Assembly: GCA_020433835.1 (NCBI GenBank)
Contig: JAGRBY010000025.1
Coordinates: 1 to 26,903 of the forward strand
Direction of reading: 5' to 3'
DNA from: Anaerolineae bacterium
GTDB lineage: Bacteria; Chloroflexota; Anaerolineae; 4572-78; J111
Length of the DNA: 26,903 bases
Shown: piece after piece, positions 1 to 9,900 of the stretch
How the letters are laid out: each line of letters opens with the position of its first letter
Position numbering within the stretch: position 1 is the first letter of the stretch
Notes under the pieces: generated by a model
Told to the model about the DNA's origin: nothing
What the model saw: only the letters and a program-made list of their open reading frames with translations
Database searches by the model: none
Position numbers and translations under genes: made by a program

Positions 1-207
1 CTCAAAGTGATGGCGACGGGGGGTGTTTATCTGGGCGGTGGCATCCCTCCCCGTATCCTATCAAAGCTTAAAGATGGCACTTTTATGGCCGCCTTTATCA
101 AAAAAGGGCGCTTTTCCGACATGTTAGCCCATATCCCCGTATATGTAATTTTGCACAAAAAGCCGGCCCTGCTCGGCGCGGCTTTCTATGGTTTAAAACA
201 ACTCTAA
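1..207 (+). CDS. glk: Glucokinase, C-terminal fragment (5' end outside window)
   Basis: The frame is open from base 1 and stops with TAA at 205-207, giving 68 residues with no start. The residues ATGGVYLGGGIPPRIL, followed by a KGRF motif, IPVYVIL and a final LLGAA, match the end of the bacterial Glk family (PF02685), which phosphorylates glucose with ATP in the cytoplasm. The ATG visible near the left edge is internal, because the family is over 300 residues long and conserved sequence (LKVM) precedes it. The next gene follows after 22 bases, so the two may be co-transcribed. Family assignment is fairly sure; nothing can be said of the active site, which lies outside the window. Confidence 0.82.
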   Translation, partial: LKVMATGGVYLGGGIPPRILSKLKDGTFMAAFIKKGRFSDMLAHIPVYVILHKKPALLGAAFYGLKQL

Positions 208-229
208 ATTCAGGAGACCTTCCTTACCC

Positions 230-1501
230 ATGACAGATATAATTCCAGACCTTTCGCCCCTGCGTCGGCATTTTCCTGCGCTGCAGGAAACCGATGAGCA
301 GGGGCAACCCTATGTTTACTTTGATGGCCCCGGCGGAACGCAGGTAACCCAATCCGTTATCGATGCGATGGCTAACTATTTTGTTAAAGCCAACTCCAAT
401 AAAGGCGGCCCGTTCATCACCAGCCAACGTAATGATGAAATTCTTAACCAAGCCCATGCCGCCATGGCCGATTTTCTCAACGCACCTTCCCCCAAAGAGA
501 TTGTCTTCGGGGCTAATATGACCACTCTCACCTACAGCCTCAGCCGGTCTATCGGCAAAATGCTAAAACCGGGTGATGAGGTCATCGTCAGCCGTCTTGA
601 CCACGACGCCAATGTCTCGCCTTGGATGGCGCTCGAAGAGCAAGATATCACTGTTAAAATGGTCGATTTCGATGTTGAAGATTGCCGCCTCGATTTAGAG
701 CATCTGGCATCATTATTAACCGATCAAACCAAATTGGTGGCTGTGGGCTATGCCTCTAACGCCGTCGGCACCATCAACCCCATTCGCCGTATCGCCACGA
801 TGGCTCATAATGTGGGGGCCTGGCTGTGGGTCGATGCCGTTCATTACGCGCCCCATGGCCCTATCGACGTGCAACATCTGGGCTGCGATTTTCTGGTCTG
901 CTCGGCCTACAAATTTTTTGGTCCGCACGTAGGGGTTTTGTGGGGCAAGTATGATCTGCTGGACAAACTGCCCGCTTACCAGGTCCGTCCGGCTAACCCC
1001 AACGTGCCTTACAAATTTGAAACCGGAACGCTCAACCAGGAAGGATTGGCTGGTGTTACGGCGGCTGTCGATTACCTGGCCGAAGTTGGCCGCGAGTATG
1101 GCATGCCATTTGCTGGTAGCAGCACCTACACAGGTCGTCGCCAAGAGTTAAAACAAGCCATGCACACCATTGCTGCCTACGAACGACAGCTTTTCACCCA
1201 GATGATCGACCAACTAAAAACCATTCCCGGTCTCACGATCTACGGTATTATCGAACCGGATGCTTTTGATGAACGCTGCCCGACAGTTGCTTTTACCCGC
1301 GCGGGTTTTACTCCGGCTCAAATTGCCGCTTTCTTGGGCGAGCGTGGTATTTTTGTGTGGGACGGCAACTACTATGCCATCAACGTTACCGAACGCCTGG
1401 GTGTGGAAGCATCAGGCGGCATGGTTCGAGTCGGACTGGCCCACTACAACACGCTAGAAGAAGTGAACCGTTTAATTACAGCTCTTAAAGAAATGGGATA
1501 A
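230..1501 (+). CDS. Class V aminotransferase, cysteine desulfurase-like family
   Basis: A 423-residue fold-type I PLP enzyme. The PLP lysine is K228 in CSAYKFFGPHVG. The cofactor aspartate is D202 and H205 follows in VDAVHYAPH. The N-terminal YFDGPGGTQV segment is typical of the cysteine desulfurase-like subfamily (TIGR01976 type). I see no cysteine-bearing loop near the C-terminus of the kind that delivers persulfide in true NifS/IscS/SufS proteins, so the substrate is uncertain. The ATG at 230 has an AGGAG 13 bases upstream, a rather long spacing. No Fe-S assembly genes are adjacent, so context gives no help on function. It follows the glucokinase end by 22 bases and is followed by a weak terminator-like hairpin. 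Confidence 0.85.
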   Translation: MTDIIPDLSPLRRHFPALQETDEQGQPYVYFDGPGGTQVTQSVIDAMANYFVKANSNKGGPFITSQRNDEILNQAHAAMADFLNAPSPKEIVFGANMTTLTYSLSRSIGKMLKPGDEVIVSRLDHDANVSPWMALEEQDITVKMVDFDVEDCRLDLEHLASLLTDQTKLVAVGYASNAVGTINPIRRIATMAHNVGAWLWVDAVHYAPHGPIDVQHLGCDFLVCSAYKFFGPHVGVLWGKYDLLDKLPAYQVRPANPNVPYKFETGTLNQEGLAGVTAAVDYLAEVGREYGMPFAGSSTYTGRRQELKQAMHTIAAYERQLFTQMIDQLKTIPGLTIYGIIEPDAFDERCPTVAFTRAGFTPAQIAAFLGERGIFVWDGNYYAINVTERLGVEASGGMVRVGLAHYNTLEEVNRLITALKEMG

Positions 1502-1536
1502 AGAGTCTAGGACGATAAGCCTCTTTACTTTTCTTG
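1499..1536 (+). terminator. Possible weak rho-independent terminator after the aminotransferase
   Basis: TAAAGAG (1499-1505, including the stop codon) pairs perfectly with CTCTTTA (1521-1527). A further CT/AG pair lies inside after one mismatch, and the pyrimidine-rich CTTTTCTTG follows. The stem is AT-rich and the T-run is interrupted, so termination may be inefficient. Confidence 0.35.
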
Positions 1537-1866
1537 AGAGTGTTTATACAATAAGGTTAAACTGTGAATTTTGGTACAATTCGTCCCTTAGCATTACTCT
1601 TTTGGCGTACAGTGTTATACAATATCCACCGTCAATTATGATAACTATCATCGTCACTCTGCTCATTCATAGGCAGGGTGATTTGGTTTTATAGGAACTC
1701 TACCTTTGCACTTTAATGTCTTATGGCAAGAACCCAGGTTTTTTAGCGTTAAAAAGAACGCTTTTTGCCCCACATGGCTATCAATTAGGTATCAAAAACC
1801 TGGGTTCTAAAAAAAGTGCAAATATAGTGATAGGAGTAAACTCCGTTTTTATTAGGGAGAAAGATT
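1502..1866. other. 365 bp intergenic region between aminotransferase and prs
   Basis: No convincing coding region. It holds the hairpin at the aminotransferase stop, two near-identical copies of AGTGTT(T)ATACAATA (1539-1553 and 1611-1624), and a 15 bp inverted repeat enclosing a smaller hairpin (1729-1808). A short GGAG-TAAA-CTCC stem followed by GTTTTT (1833-1850) lies just before the prs ribosome binding site AGGGAGA (1854-1860). The TATACAAT-like repeats could be -10-type elements or binding sites. I could not pair either with a good -35, so no promoter is called. The prs promoter should lie here. Confidence 0.6.
1729..1808. repeat. 15 bp perfect inverted repeat enclosing a hairpin
   Basis: AGAACCCAGGTTTTT (1729-1743) is the exact reverse complement of AAAAACCTGGGTTCT (1794-1808). 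The 50 bp between them contain AGCGTT-N6-AACGCT (1745-1762) followed by TTTT, which could act as a terminator on the + strand. The compact 80 bp unit with long perfect arms suits either a structured 5' leader of prs or a miniature repeat element. The sequence alone does not decide. Confidence 0.6.
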
Positions 1867-2844
<978 letters not shown>

Positions 2845-2951
2845 ACTGACTACACCCTAAATAAAGACTCTAACTAAATTGCTTATTCATCGATAGCATG
2901 ATAAAATGGCGTGCCGATTATCCTTAAATCACATGCGGTATTTGCTACGTA

Positions 2952-2978
2952 GCCAAATAGCCTACGCCAAATAGCCTA
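2952..2978. repeat. Tandem 13 bp direct repeat
   Basis: GCCAAATAGCCTA occurs twice, at 2952-2964 and 2966-2978, separated by one base (period 14). It lies about 110 bp downstream of prs, with no ORF across it. Confidence 0.75.
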
Positions 2979-3103
2979 TTAAATTATCAAATATTAAGCA
3001 ATTTGGTAGAGGACAAAAAATAAAGATTACGATATAATCAACCTGCCTTGACCTTAAGGCTTGTCAAAAAGAAATGCCACAACTGAGTTAACATTTCGCA
3101 TAT

Positions 3104-3130
3104 AATCTCCCACAAAGAGAGTGAGAGATT
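3104..3130. repeat. Imperfect 10 bp stem-loop
   Basis: AATCTCCCAC (3104-3113) pairs with GTGAGAGATT (3121-3130) with a single mismatch around a 7-base loop. The AT-rich surroundings lack a following T-run, so a terminator is unlikely. It could be an operator or RNA hairpin in the leader region. Confidence 0.45.
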
Positions 3131-3245
3131 AGGCTCCAGTTATTTCCCTCATAACTTACTACAACTCCCATTACAAAAATATCGATCTCTTCCTTCATTA
3201 CATTCAACGATTTATTTTGAGTAGTCTATATTGCCATATTTTAAT

Positions 3246-3266
3246 CCCAATTTATATAAAATTGGG
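3246..3266. promoter_or_regulatory. Perfect 8 bp inverted repeat, operator-like
   Basis: CCCAATTT (3246-3253) and AAATTGGG (3259-3266) flank ATATA. A 21 bp dyad with a short AT spacer is the usual shape of a dimeric repressor site. It lies about 650 bp before the PfaA-type start. No regulator gene is present in the window, so assigning it to this operon is inference. Confidence 0.4.
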
Positions 3267-3405
3267 AAGCTTTACATAATTTTGGGGAAGAAACACTGCA
3301 GTTTTGGTCGTTACCTCTTTTTACAACTTATAGCCTCCCAACATATGAGCTAACGATGCCAGTTAGGTCATACTATTTTCATCAATCAAATTAATATTTT
3401 TTACT

Positions 3406-3429
3406 CTTGACAAGTCAATAGCCTTGTCA
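3406..3429. promoter_or_regulatory. TGACAAG/CTTGTCA dyad, one of two related elements
   Basis: TGACAAG (3408-3414) and CTTGTCA (3423-3429) form a perfect 7 bp inverted repeat with an 8 bp spacer. A related element lies at 3047-3066, CTTGAC followed 13 bases later by CTTGTCA. TTGACA here is also a consensus -35 hexamer, but I see no good -10 at 16-18 bases. It is a candidate binding site upstream of the operon. Confidence 0.35.
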
Positions 3430-3479
3430 GAAAAAGGCGTTTGAGTAGATAACTCTAGCGTGTATTTAGTATATTACCA

Positions 3480-3872
3480 TTGCTATTAGAGGAGAGTGTG
3501 AAGAAGTTTTTTATAACCGTTGTCGCCCTAATGACCAATCTTACCAGGTTGGTTGACAAAAATTTCTTATGGACAAATTGGGACTCCGTTGATGCTGTAT
3601 ATTCTCACAACGATGCTCACTTGATCAGAGGGGTAATTGGCTATTTGGATAAGCTAATTGACCGACGGGGCGACGCGCGTCTTCACTTTTATTTTCTTTT
3701 CCCCATAGTATTCAAAGAAATCAAATCGCTGCTTCATCAACTAAAAATAAGAATAGTGGCTTTTATTAACCCCCTCACGACTCATACCTCCTCGCTTCAA
3801 AGTGGAGCAAATTTAAATAAGATGTGGGGCAGGATGTTACTGCTTAACAAAGTATCGCTTCAGTTTAGCTGA
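3480..3872 (+). CDS. Doubtful hypothetical ORF, probably not a gene
   Basis: A 130-codon open frame beginning at TTG. An in-frame GTG at 3498 has a GGAG only three bases upstream, and an in-frame ATG at 3531 has no ribosome binding site. The product has no motif, signal peptide or membrane segment that I recognise, and its composition (many K, N, L, F, I) follows the AT-rich DNA. It ends 41 bases before the PfaA-type gene. I list it only because nothing else fills this stretch. It may be chance, or a decayed remnant. Confidence 0.15.
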   Translation: MLLEESVKKFFITVVALMTNLTRLVDKNFLWTNWDSVDAVYSHNDAHLIRGVIGYLDKLIDRRGDARLHFYFLFPIVFKEIKSLLHQLKIRIVAFINPLTTHTSSLQSGANLNKMWGRMLLLNKVSLQFS

Positions 3873-3913
3873 TGTATGATAATTTACCTTCTGCAGATTA
3901 ATTTGGAGGCAAA

Positions 3914-6900
3914 ATGAACAAAAAAAATACCGATAGCAACTTAACTGCAACGACTTTAAAACATACACCGATCGCTATTATAGGAATGGCCTCTATCTTT
4001 CCCCAGGCTCAAAATTTGGAAGAATATTGGGAAAATATTATTAGGGAAGTTGACTGCATCATAGATGTACCACCTTCTCGTTGGAACGTGGATGATTACT
4101 ACGATCCGGACCCCCGCGCTCGTGATAAAACCTATTGCAAACGCGGCGGTTTCATTCCCGACGTTGATTTCGACCCTCTGGAGTTTGGTATTCCCCCTAA
4201 TGCACTGGAGGCCACGGATGTATCCCAGCTATTATCGTTAGTGGTTGCTCGGAAAGCCATGGCTGATGCCGGGTACGATGAAAACAAAACCTTTAACCGC
4301 GAAAATGCGGGGGTTATTCTGGGTGTTGCCGTGGGGCGACAGTTAGGTATGCCCCTCGGAGGTCGATTGCAATTTCCGGTTTGGGAGCGGGTATTAAAAG
4401 GGTATGGCTTACCGGATAACGATGTTGCCCAGATTGTTGAAAAATTAAAATCGGTCTATGTAGAGTGGCAAGAAAATTCATTTCCGGGGATGCTGGGCAA
4501 TGTGGTGGCGGGCCGCATTGCTAATCGCCTTGATTTAGGCGGGCTAAATTGTGTGGTTGATGCAGCATGTGCCAGTTCTCTGGGTGCGCTCAAGATGGCT
4601 ATTAGTGAATTGGTCGAACGCCGAAGTGATTTAATGATTACAGGCGGGGTCGATACCGACAACTCGATCATGATGTATATGTGCTTCAGTAAGACACCTG
4701 CTTTCTCTCGTCAACAAAACACCAAACCTTTCGACGCTGAGTCGGACGGTATGATGGTGGGAGAGGGCATTGGAATGCTGGTGCTTAAACGACTTGAAGA
4801 TGCCGAACGTGACAACGACCGCATTTATGCAGTTATTCGGGGCATCGGCACGTCAAGCGATGGACGGCATAAAAGCATCTATGCGCCGCGTTCGGGCGGG
4901 CAAGTTAAAGCCTTAGAACGCGCGTATGAAGATGCGGGCATATCGCCTGAGACGGTGGAGCTAATTGAAGCGCACGGCACCGGCACAATGGCGGGTGATC
5001 CAGCCGAACTGGCGGCCTTGAATGAGGTATTTGGCAAAAATAACGGTCATACGCGCCATATTGCGCTGGGAAGCGTAAAATCTCAAATAGGCCATACCAA
5101 AGCCGCTGCCGGTGCAGCCAGTCTTATTAAGGTGGCGCTATCGCTTCACCACAAAGTTCTCCCCCCAACAATTAACGTTACCCAACCTGTCGATGAACTA
5201 AAGGACAATACACCCTTCTATATCAACACAAAAACTCGACCCTGGCTATCACTCCAACCCCAACAACCCCGACGTGCCGGAGTAAGCTCTTTTGGTTTCG
5301 GTGGAACCAATTTTCACGTAGTGCTTGAGGAATACCAGCCTGAGCAGCACCAACCCTACCGCTTGCATGCTTTACCCGCTTCTATCCTGTTGTCTGCGCC
5401 AACCCCAGCTCAATTGCTGGCTCAGTGTCAGAAAACGCTGGCCGATTTACAACGTGATGAAACAAACGCAACCTATCTCGCACTTGTCGAGATGAGTCAA
5501 GCCAAAGTTGTGCCCTCCTCTGAAGCAAGAGTGGGATTTGTAGCTGAGTCACCCGACCAGGCCGGCGAGGCCCTTAAAAAGATCATCGACAACCTTACCA
5601 ACACCCCTCACCAGGAAAGCTGGAACAATCCCCAAGGAATTTACTATCGCCAATCCGGGCTTGATGCGCATCAAAAAATTGTCGCTCTCTTCTCTGGGCA
5701 GGGTTCGCAATATGTGGAAATGGGAGCGGCGCTGGCTATGACCTTGCCACCCTTCCGTGAAGCCTATGCCCATCTCGATCACTTATATGCAAAAGACGGA
5801 CGGCCATCGGTTTCGAGCGTGGTTTTTCCCTATCCCTCTTTTGACAAGGTCGAAAAAGACAACCAGGCTAAGGCGCTACAGCGCACCGAATATGCTCAAC
5901 CGGCTATTGGAGCTATGAGTGTCGGTTTGTACAAAACGCTACAACAGGCGGGTTTCAATCCCGATTTTATAGCCGGGCATAGCTTCGGCGAGTTAACTGC
6001 GCTGTGGGCCGCAAACGCCTTAAGCGATGATGATTATTTTGCTCTGGTCAAAGCCCGAGGAACAGCCATGGCCGCTCCTAACGATCCAAGCTTTGACGCC
6101 GGCTCGATGTTAGCCATTAAAGGCGATATCGAGACGCTTCAGAGTCATATTGATACCTTCCCCGATCTGGTCATTGCCAATTATAACTCTAAGAGCCAGG
6201 CTGTTGTGGCCGGGCCGACAGAAGCCATCGAAAGAGTTCAACCCCTGTTAACCGGCAAAGGTTTCTCGGTTATCAAGCTGCCGGTTTCGGCGGCATTTCA
6301 TACCCCGTTGGTGGGTCATGCCCAACAGCCATTTGCCCAGGCTTTAAATACTGTCCAGTTTCATTCACCGCAAACCCCCACTTATGCCAATGCAACCGGT
6401 GTGCGGTATCCCTCCGAACCAACTTCCATTCGAGACCTGCTGGCTGGGCATATTCTCAAACCGGTTCTCTTTAAACAGCAAATAGAGAATATTTACGCCG
6501 AGGGTGGCTATTGTTTTGTTGAGTTTGGCCCCAAAAATATTCTAACCAAGCTTGTTGATGATACCCTGGCCGACAAACCCCATCTGGCCATCGGGCTTAA
6601 TCCCCACAGCCGACAAGATAGTACGCGCCAACTGCAATCAGCCGTTACCCAGTTACGCGTGATAGGGCTACCTTTGCAAAGTATCGACCGCTACCAGATG
6701 GTACGCTCAACTGAGGAAAAGAAAAAATCGATTGTGAACGTACGCTTAAACGGGACTAACTTTATTAGCGATAAATCAAAAAAGGCAATGGAACTAGCTA
6801 TCAAAAAAGAAGACAGAGTTGTTTCTATAAAGCATGAAAGCACGCCCGAAAAAGCCCCCACGCCAACACCGCCACCAGCACCCGTGTCTCAAGAAAATGG

Positions 6901-9900
6901 GCATACTCCTTCTCGATCTGTTACCACGGATCGAGAGTTGATCGTGGCCCAGCCCCAACAAAGCACAACTATCTTTGAACACAGTCTTGACCAATTTGTT
7001 CGACATCAAAATGACAATGCCCGTGTTCACGAACAATATCTCACCCATCAATCTGAATATTCAAAAACATTCCTTCAACTCATCCAGCAGCAATATACGG
7101 TCTTTTCAAACGGCAGCGTCACTTCGGCTGAAATGGATAAAATACAGACCGTTTTAGAAAGCCTTGAGCGCGGCCTGGATCGTTTTCATGATCATCAAGG
7201 TGAAACCACCCGTATTCACGAACAATTTCTCTCGGGCCAGGTTGAATTTTCCAAATCGTTTACAGAAATGGTTAGGTATCAATACGATTTTCTCAACGGC
7301 GACGCCGGCCATCTGGTTACGGCTAAAATGCCATCGAATGGTGTCCAGACAAACGGACATCCCCATCCAACACCGGCCCCAACGCTAGACAGCCCGCCTC
7401 CCCCAAAAGAACCGGAGGTAGAGAATGTTGCTCCATCACCAACAGCACCGCCTGTTGGGCCTTCGTCAAATGTATCAATCAAAATTGATGTACACCACAT
7501 CTCCAGCATATTGCTCAACGTTGTCAGCGACAAAACCGGCTACCCCATCGAGGTGCTTAACTTAGAGATGGATATGGAAGCTGATCTGGGCATCGACTCT
7601 ATCAAACGGGTTGAAATTTTGGGAGCTATGCAAGAGCACTTCCCCAACCTGCCTACCGTCGACCCCGAAGCGCTAGGCGAACTGCGCACCCTCGGCCAAA
7701 TCATCGACTACGCCAAGGTTAATTTGCCGGTTAATGGCCACGGTCATGCGGCGGCATCATCTCCTCAAACCGTTGAGCCAGCTCGGCCCGATATGGCCTC
7801 ATCAACCACAAAAGACGCATCACAACCAACGGCCCAAAAATTCAACATTGAAGCTATTCTTGATATCCTGCTTAATATTGTCAGCGATAAAACCGGCTAC
7901 CCCATCGAGGTGCTTGACTTAGAGATGGATATGGAAGCCGATCTGGGCATCGACTCTATCAAACGCGTTGAAATTTTGGGAGCTATGCAAGAGCACTTCC
8001 CCAACCTGCCCACCATCGACCCCGAAGTCTTGGGCGAACTGCGTACTCTTGGTCAAATCATCGACTATACAAAAGTTAATATATCAGCAAACGGCCATAG
8101 TCACCCGACTGTAACCGAGAAAGTTGAACCAACACCAACGCAACCTTTGCAAAATCAGGAGTCAGTTCAGCTATCATCAACACCAGTTCTTATAGATCAA
8201 GTAGAAGAATTACCTGCAATCAACAATCAGGTATCTCAATCAACTGTCACCCATCGTGACACAGGTAAAATTTCAATCAAATTGTATCAAGTTATCAGCG
8301 ATAAAACGGCCTATCCAATTGATATTCTTGAGCCTACTATGGATATCAAAACTGATTTAGGCATTGACCAGGTTAAACTCGTTGAAATACTTAACGCCTT
8401 TCAAAACACTTTACTCGGATTGCCAAAGTTGACTCCCGATATTGTTTCCGATGCTCGCACTATCGGCCAACTGGTTGAGGTAATAGCGAAGCATTTTCCG
8501 GATGATAAAGAAGCGGTTACTCCCGATCAACCGGAGGCAATCACAGGGGCTGACTTCAACATTTTTCGCCATGAAGTAAGCCTTGAGCGTCTGCCCGAGC
8601 CTGATTACATGGAGTTTAATCCACCGGCCACGACATGTTGTGTCATTACCGATGATGGCGGGCCAACTACCACAGCGCTAGCGCAGTCTTTGCTTAAACA
8701 AGGTTGGCATCCGGTTGTCTTGAGCTTTCCATTGACCACCATACCAGAGCAGCTTCCGCTACCTGAAAATATAGAGCGCGTTGTTTTGGAAGATTTGAGC
8801 GAAGATCATCTCCAAAAGCAACTGAAGGCCATTGCCAAACAGCATGGCTCCATAGGAGGCTTCATTCACCTCAATCCTAGCTATCCGGTTGGGGCCACAA
8901 TTGTCGAAGCTTTTAGCGAACCACAAAGAGAAATCATTCGACATGTTTTCTTCATGGCAAAGCATCTTAAAGAGTCGCTCACAGACACCACCCAACCAGG
9001 GCGTAGATTCTTCCTCACCGTAACTCGATTGGATGGTCAATTGGGTCTAAGCCGAAAAACCTCTTTCGGCGTCATTGGAGGGGGATTATACGGACTAACA
9101 AAGGCATTAAAACGCGAATGGCCCCTCGTTTTCTGTCGGGCCTTGGATTTAAGCCCGGAGGCCGATAGCGCTCAGGCGGTAGCACAGATCTTGGCCGAAC
9201 TCCACGACCCCATCGGGGAGATTTTGGAAGTGGGTTATGATGGACAAAATCGTACAACGATCATCGCTACCCCTTCTCCCTTAGTAAAAACGACAGCCTC
9301 TGAGGCTCGTACTGTTGCTGAGTCTTCAGTCTTTTTGGTAAGCGGCGGAGGGAAAGGGATTACGGCTCACTGTGCTATCAAATTAGCCGAACAGTATCGC
9401 TGTAAACTTATCTTGTTAGGCCGATCTTCCATAGAAGAACCGGAACCAGCCTGGGCCAACGGGTGTGTTGAAGAGGCGGCTCTAAAGCGGCTCATTGTCG
9501 AAAATCTGTCAGTCAGCGGCCAAAAACCGTCGCCCCACGATATTCAGGCGCTATTCAACACAATTATGTCTAAGCGAGAAATTGCTCAGACATTAAAAGC
9601 CATCCACGAGGCAGGAGGGCAGGCGATTTATCTTAGTGCTGATGTAACCGATAAAGCGGCACTGCAAGAAAAATTATCGCAAGCAACGCAATCGTTAGGA
9701 CCTGTCACCGGTCTTATCCATGGCGCAGGCAATATCGCCGACCGCTGGATCGAAAAGAAAACGGAACGTGATTTCGACCTGGTGTATTCAACCAAAATTG
9801 CAGGTCTAGAAAATTTATTGACCTGTGTTTCACCCGGCAACCTGCAACATCTTGTACTCTTTTCTTCAACCTCCGGTTTTTACGGCAATATAGGCCAAAC

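Larger units (their letters stand above)
2845..3913. other. AT-rich 1.07 kb upstream region of the biosynthetic operon
   Basis: This long gap is visibly more AT-rich than the genes on either side. It holds a tandem 13 bp repeat (2952-2978), a stem-loop (3104-3130), a perfect 8 bp inverted repeat (3246-3266), two TTGAC/CTTGTCA elements (3047-3066 and 3406-3429) and one doubtful 130-codon ORF (3480-3872). GGAGG at 3905-3909 serves the PfaA-type gene. The promoter of the operon is expected here, but I found no -35/-10 pair that I would defend. There is no tRNA-like or riboswitch-like structure that I recognise. Confidence 0.6.

Noticed and set aside
716..1144. 142-codon minus-strand frame opposite the aminotransferase
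   Set aside because: It lies entirely within a strongly supported gene on the other strand and has no recognisable motif or ribosome binding site.
2876..3004. AAATTGCTTA (2876-2885) and TAAGCAATTT (2995-3004) as an element boundary
   Set aside because: A 10 bp AT-rich match 109 bp apart is easily chance in this composition, and no transposase or target duplication is seen.
7279..7533. Gly/Ser/Thr-rich minus-strand frame over the PfaA-type linker
   Set aside because: Its composition is the antisense of a Pro/Ala/Thr-rich linker, and the sense frame is clearly coding.
7523..8081. CRISPR-like or satellite repeat
   Set aside because: Only two copies exist, they are in frame and both encode ACP domains, so this is a domain duplication.
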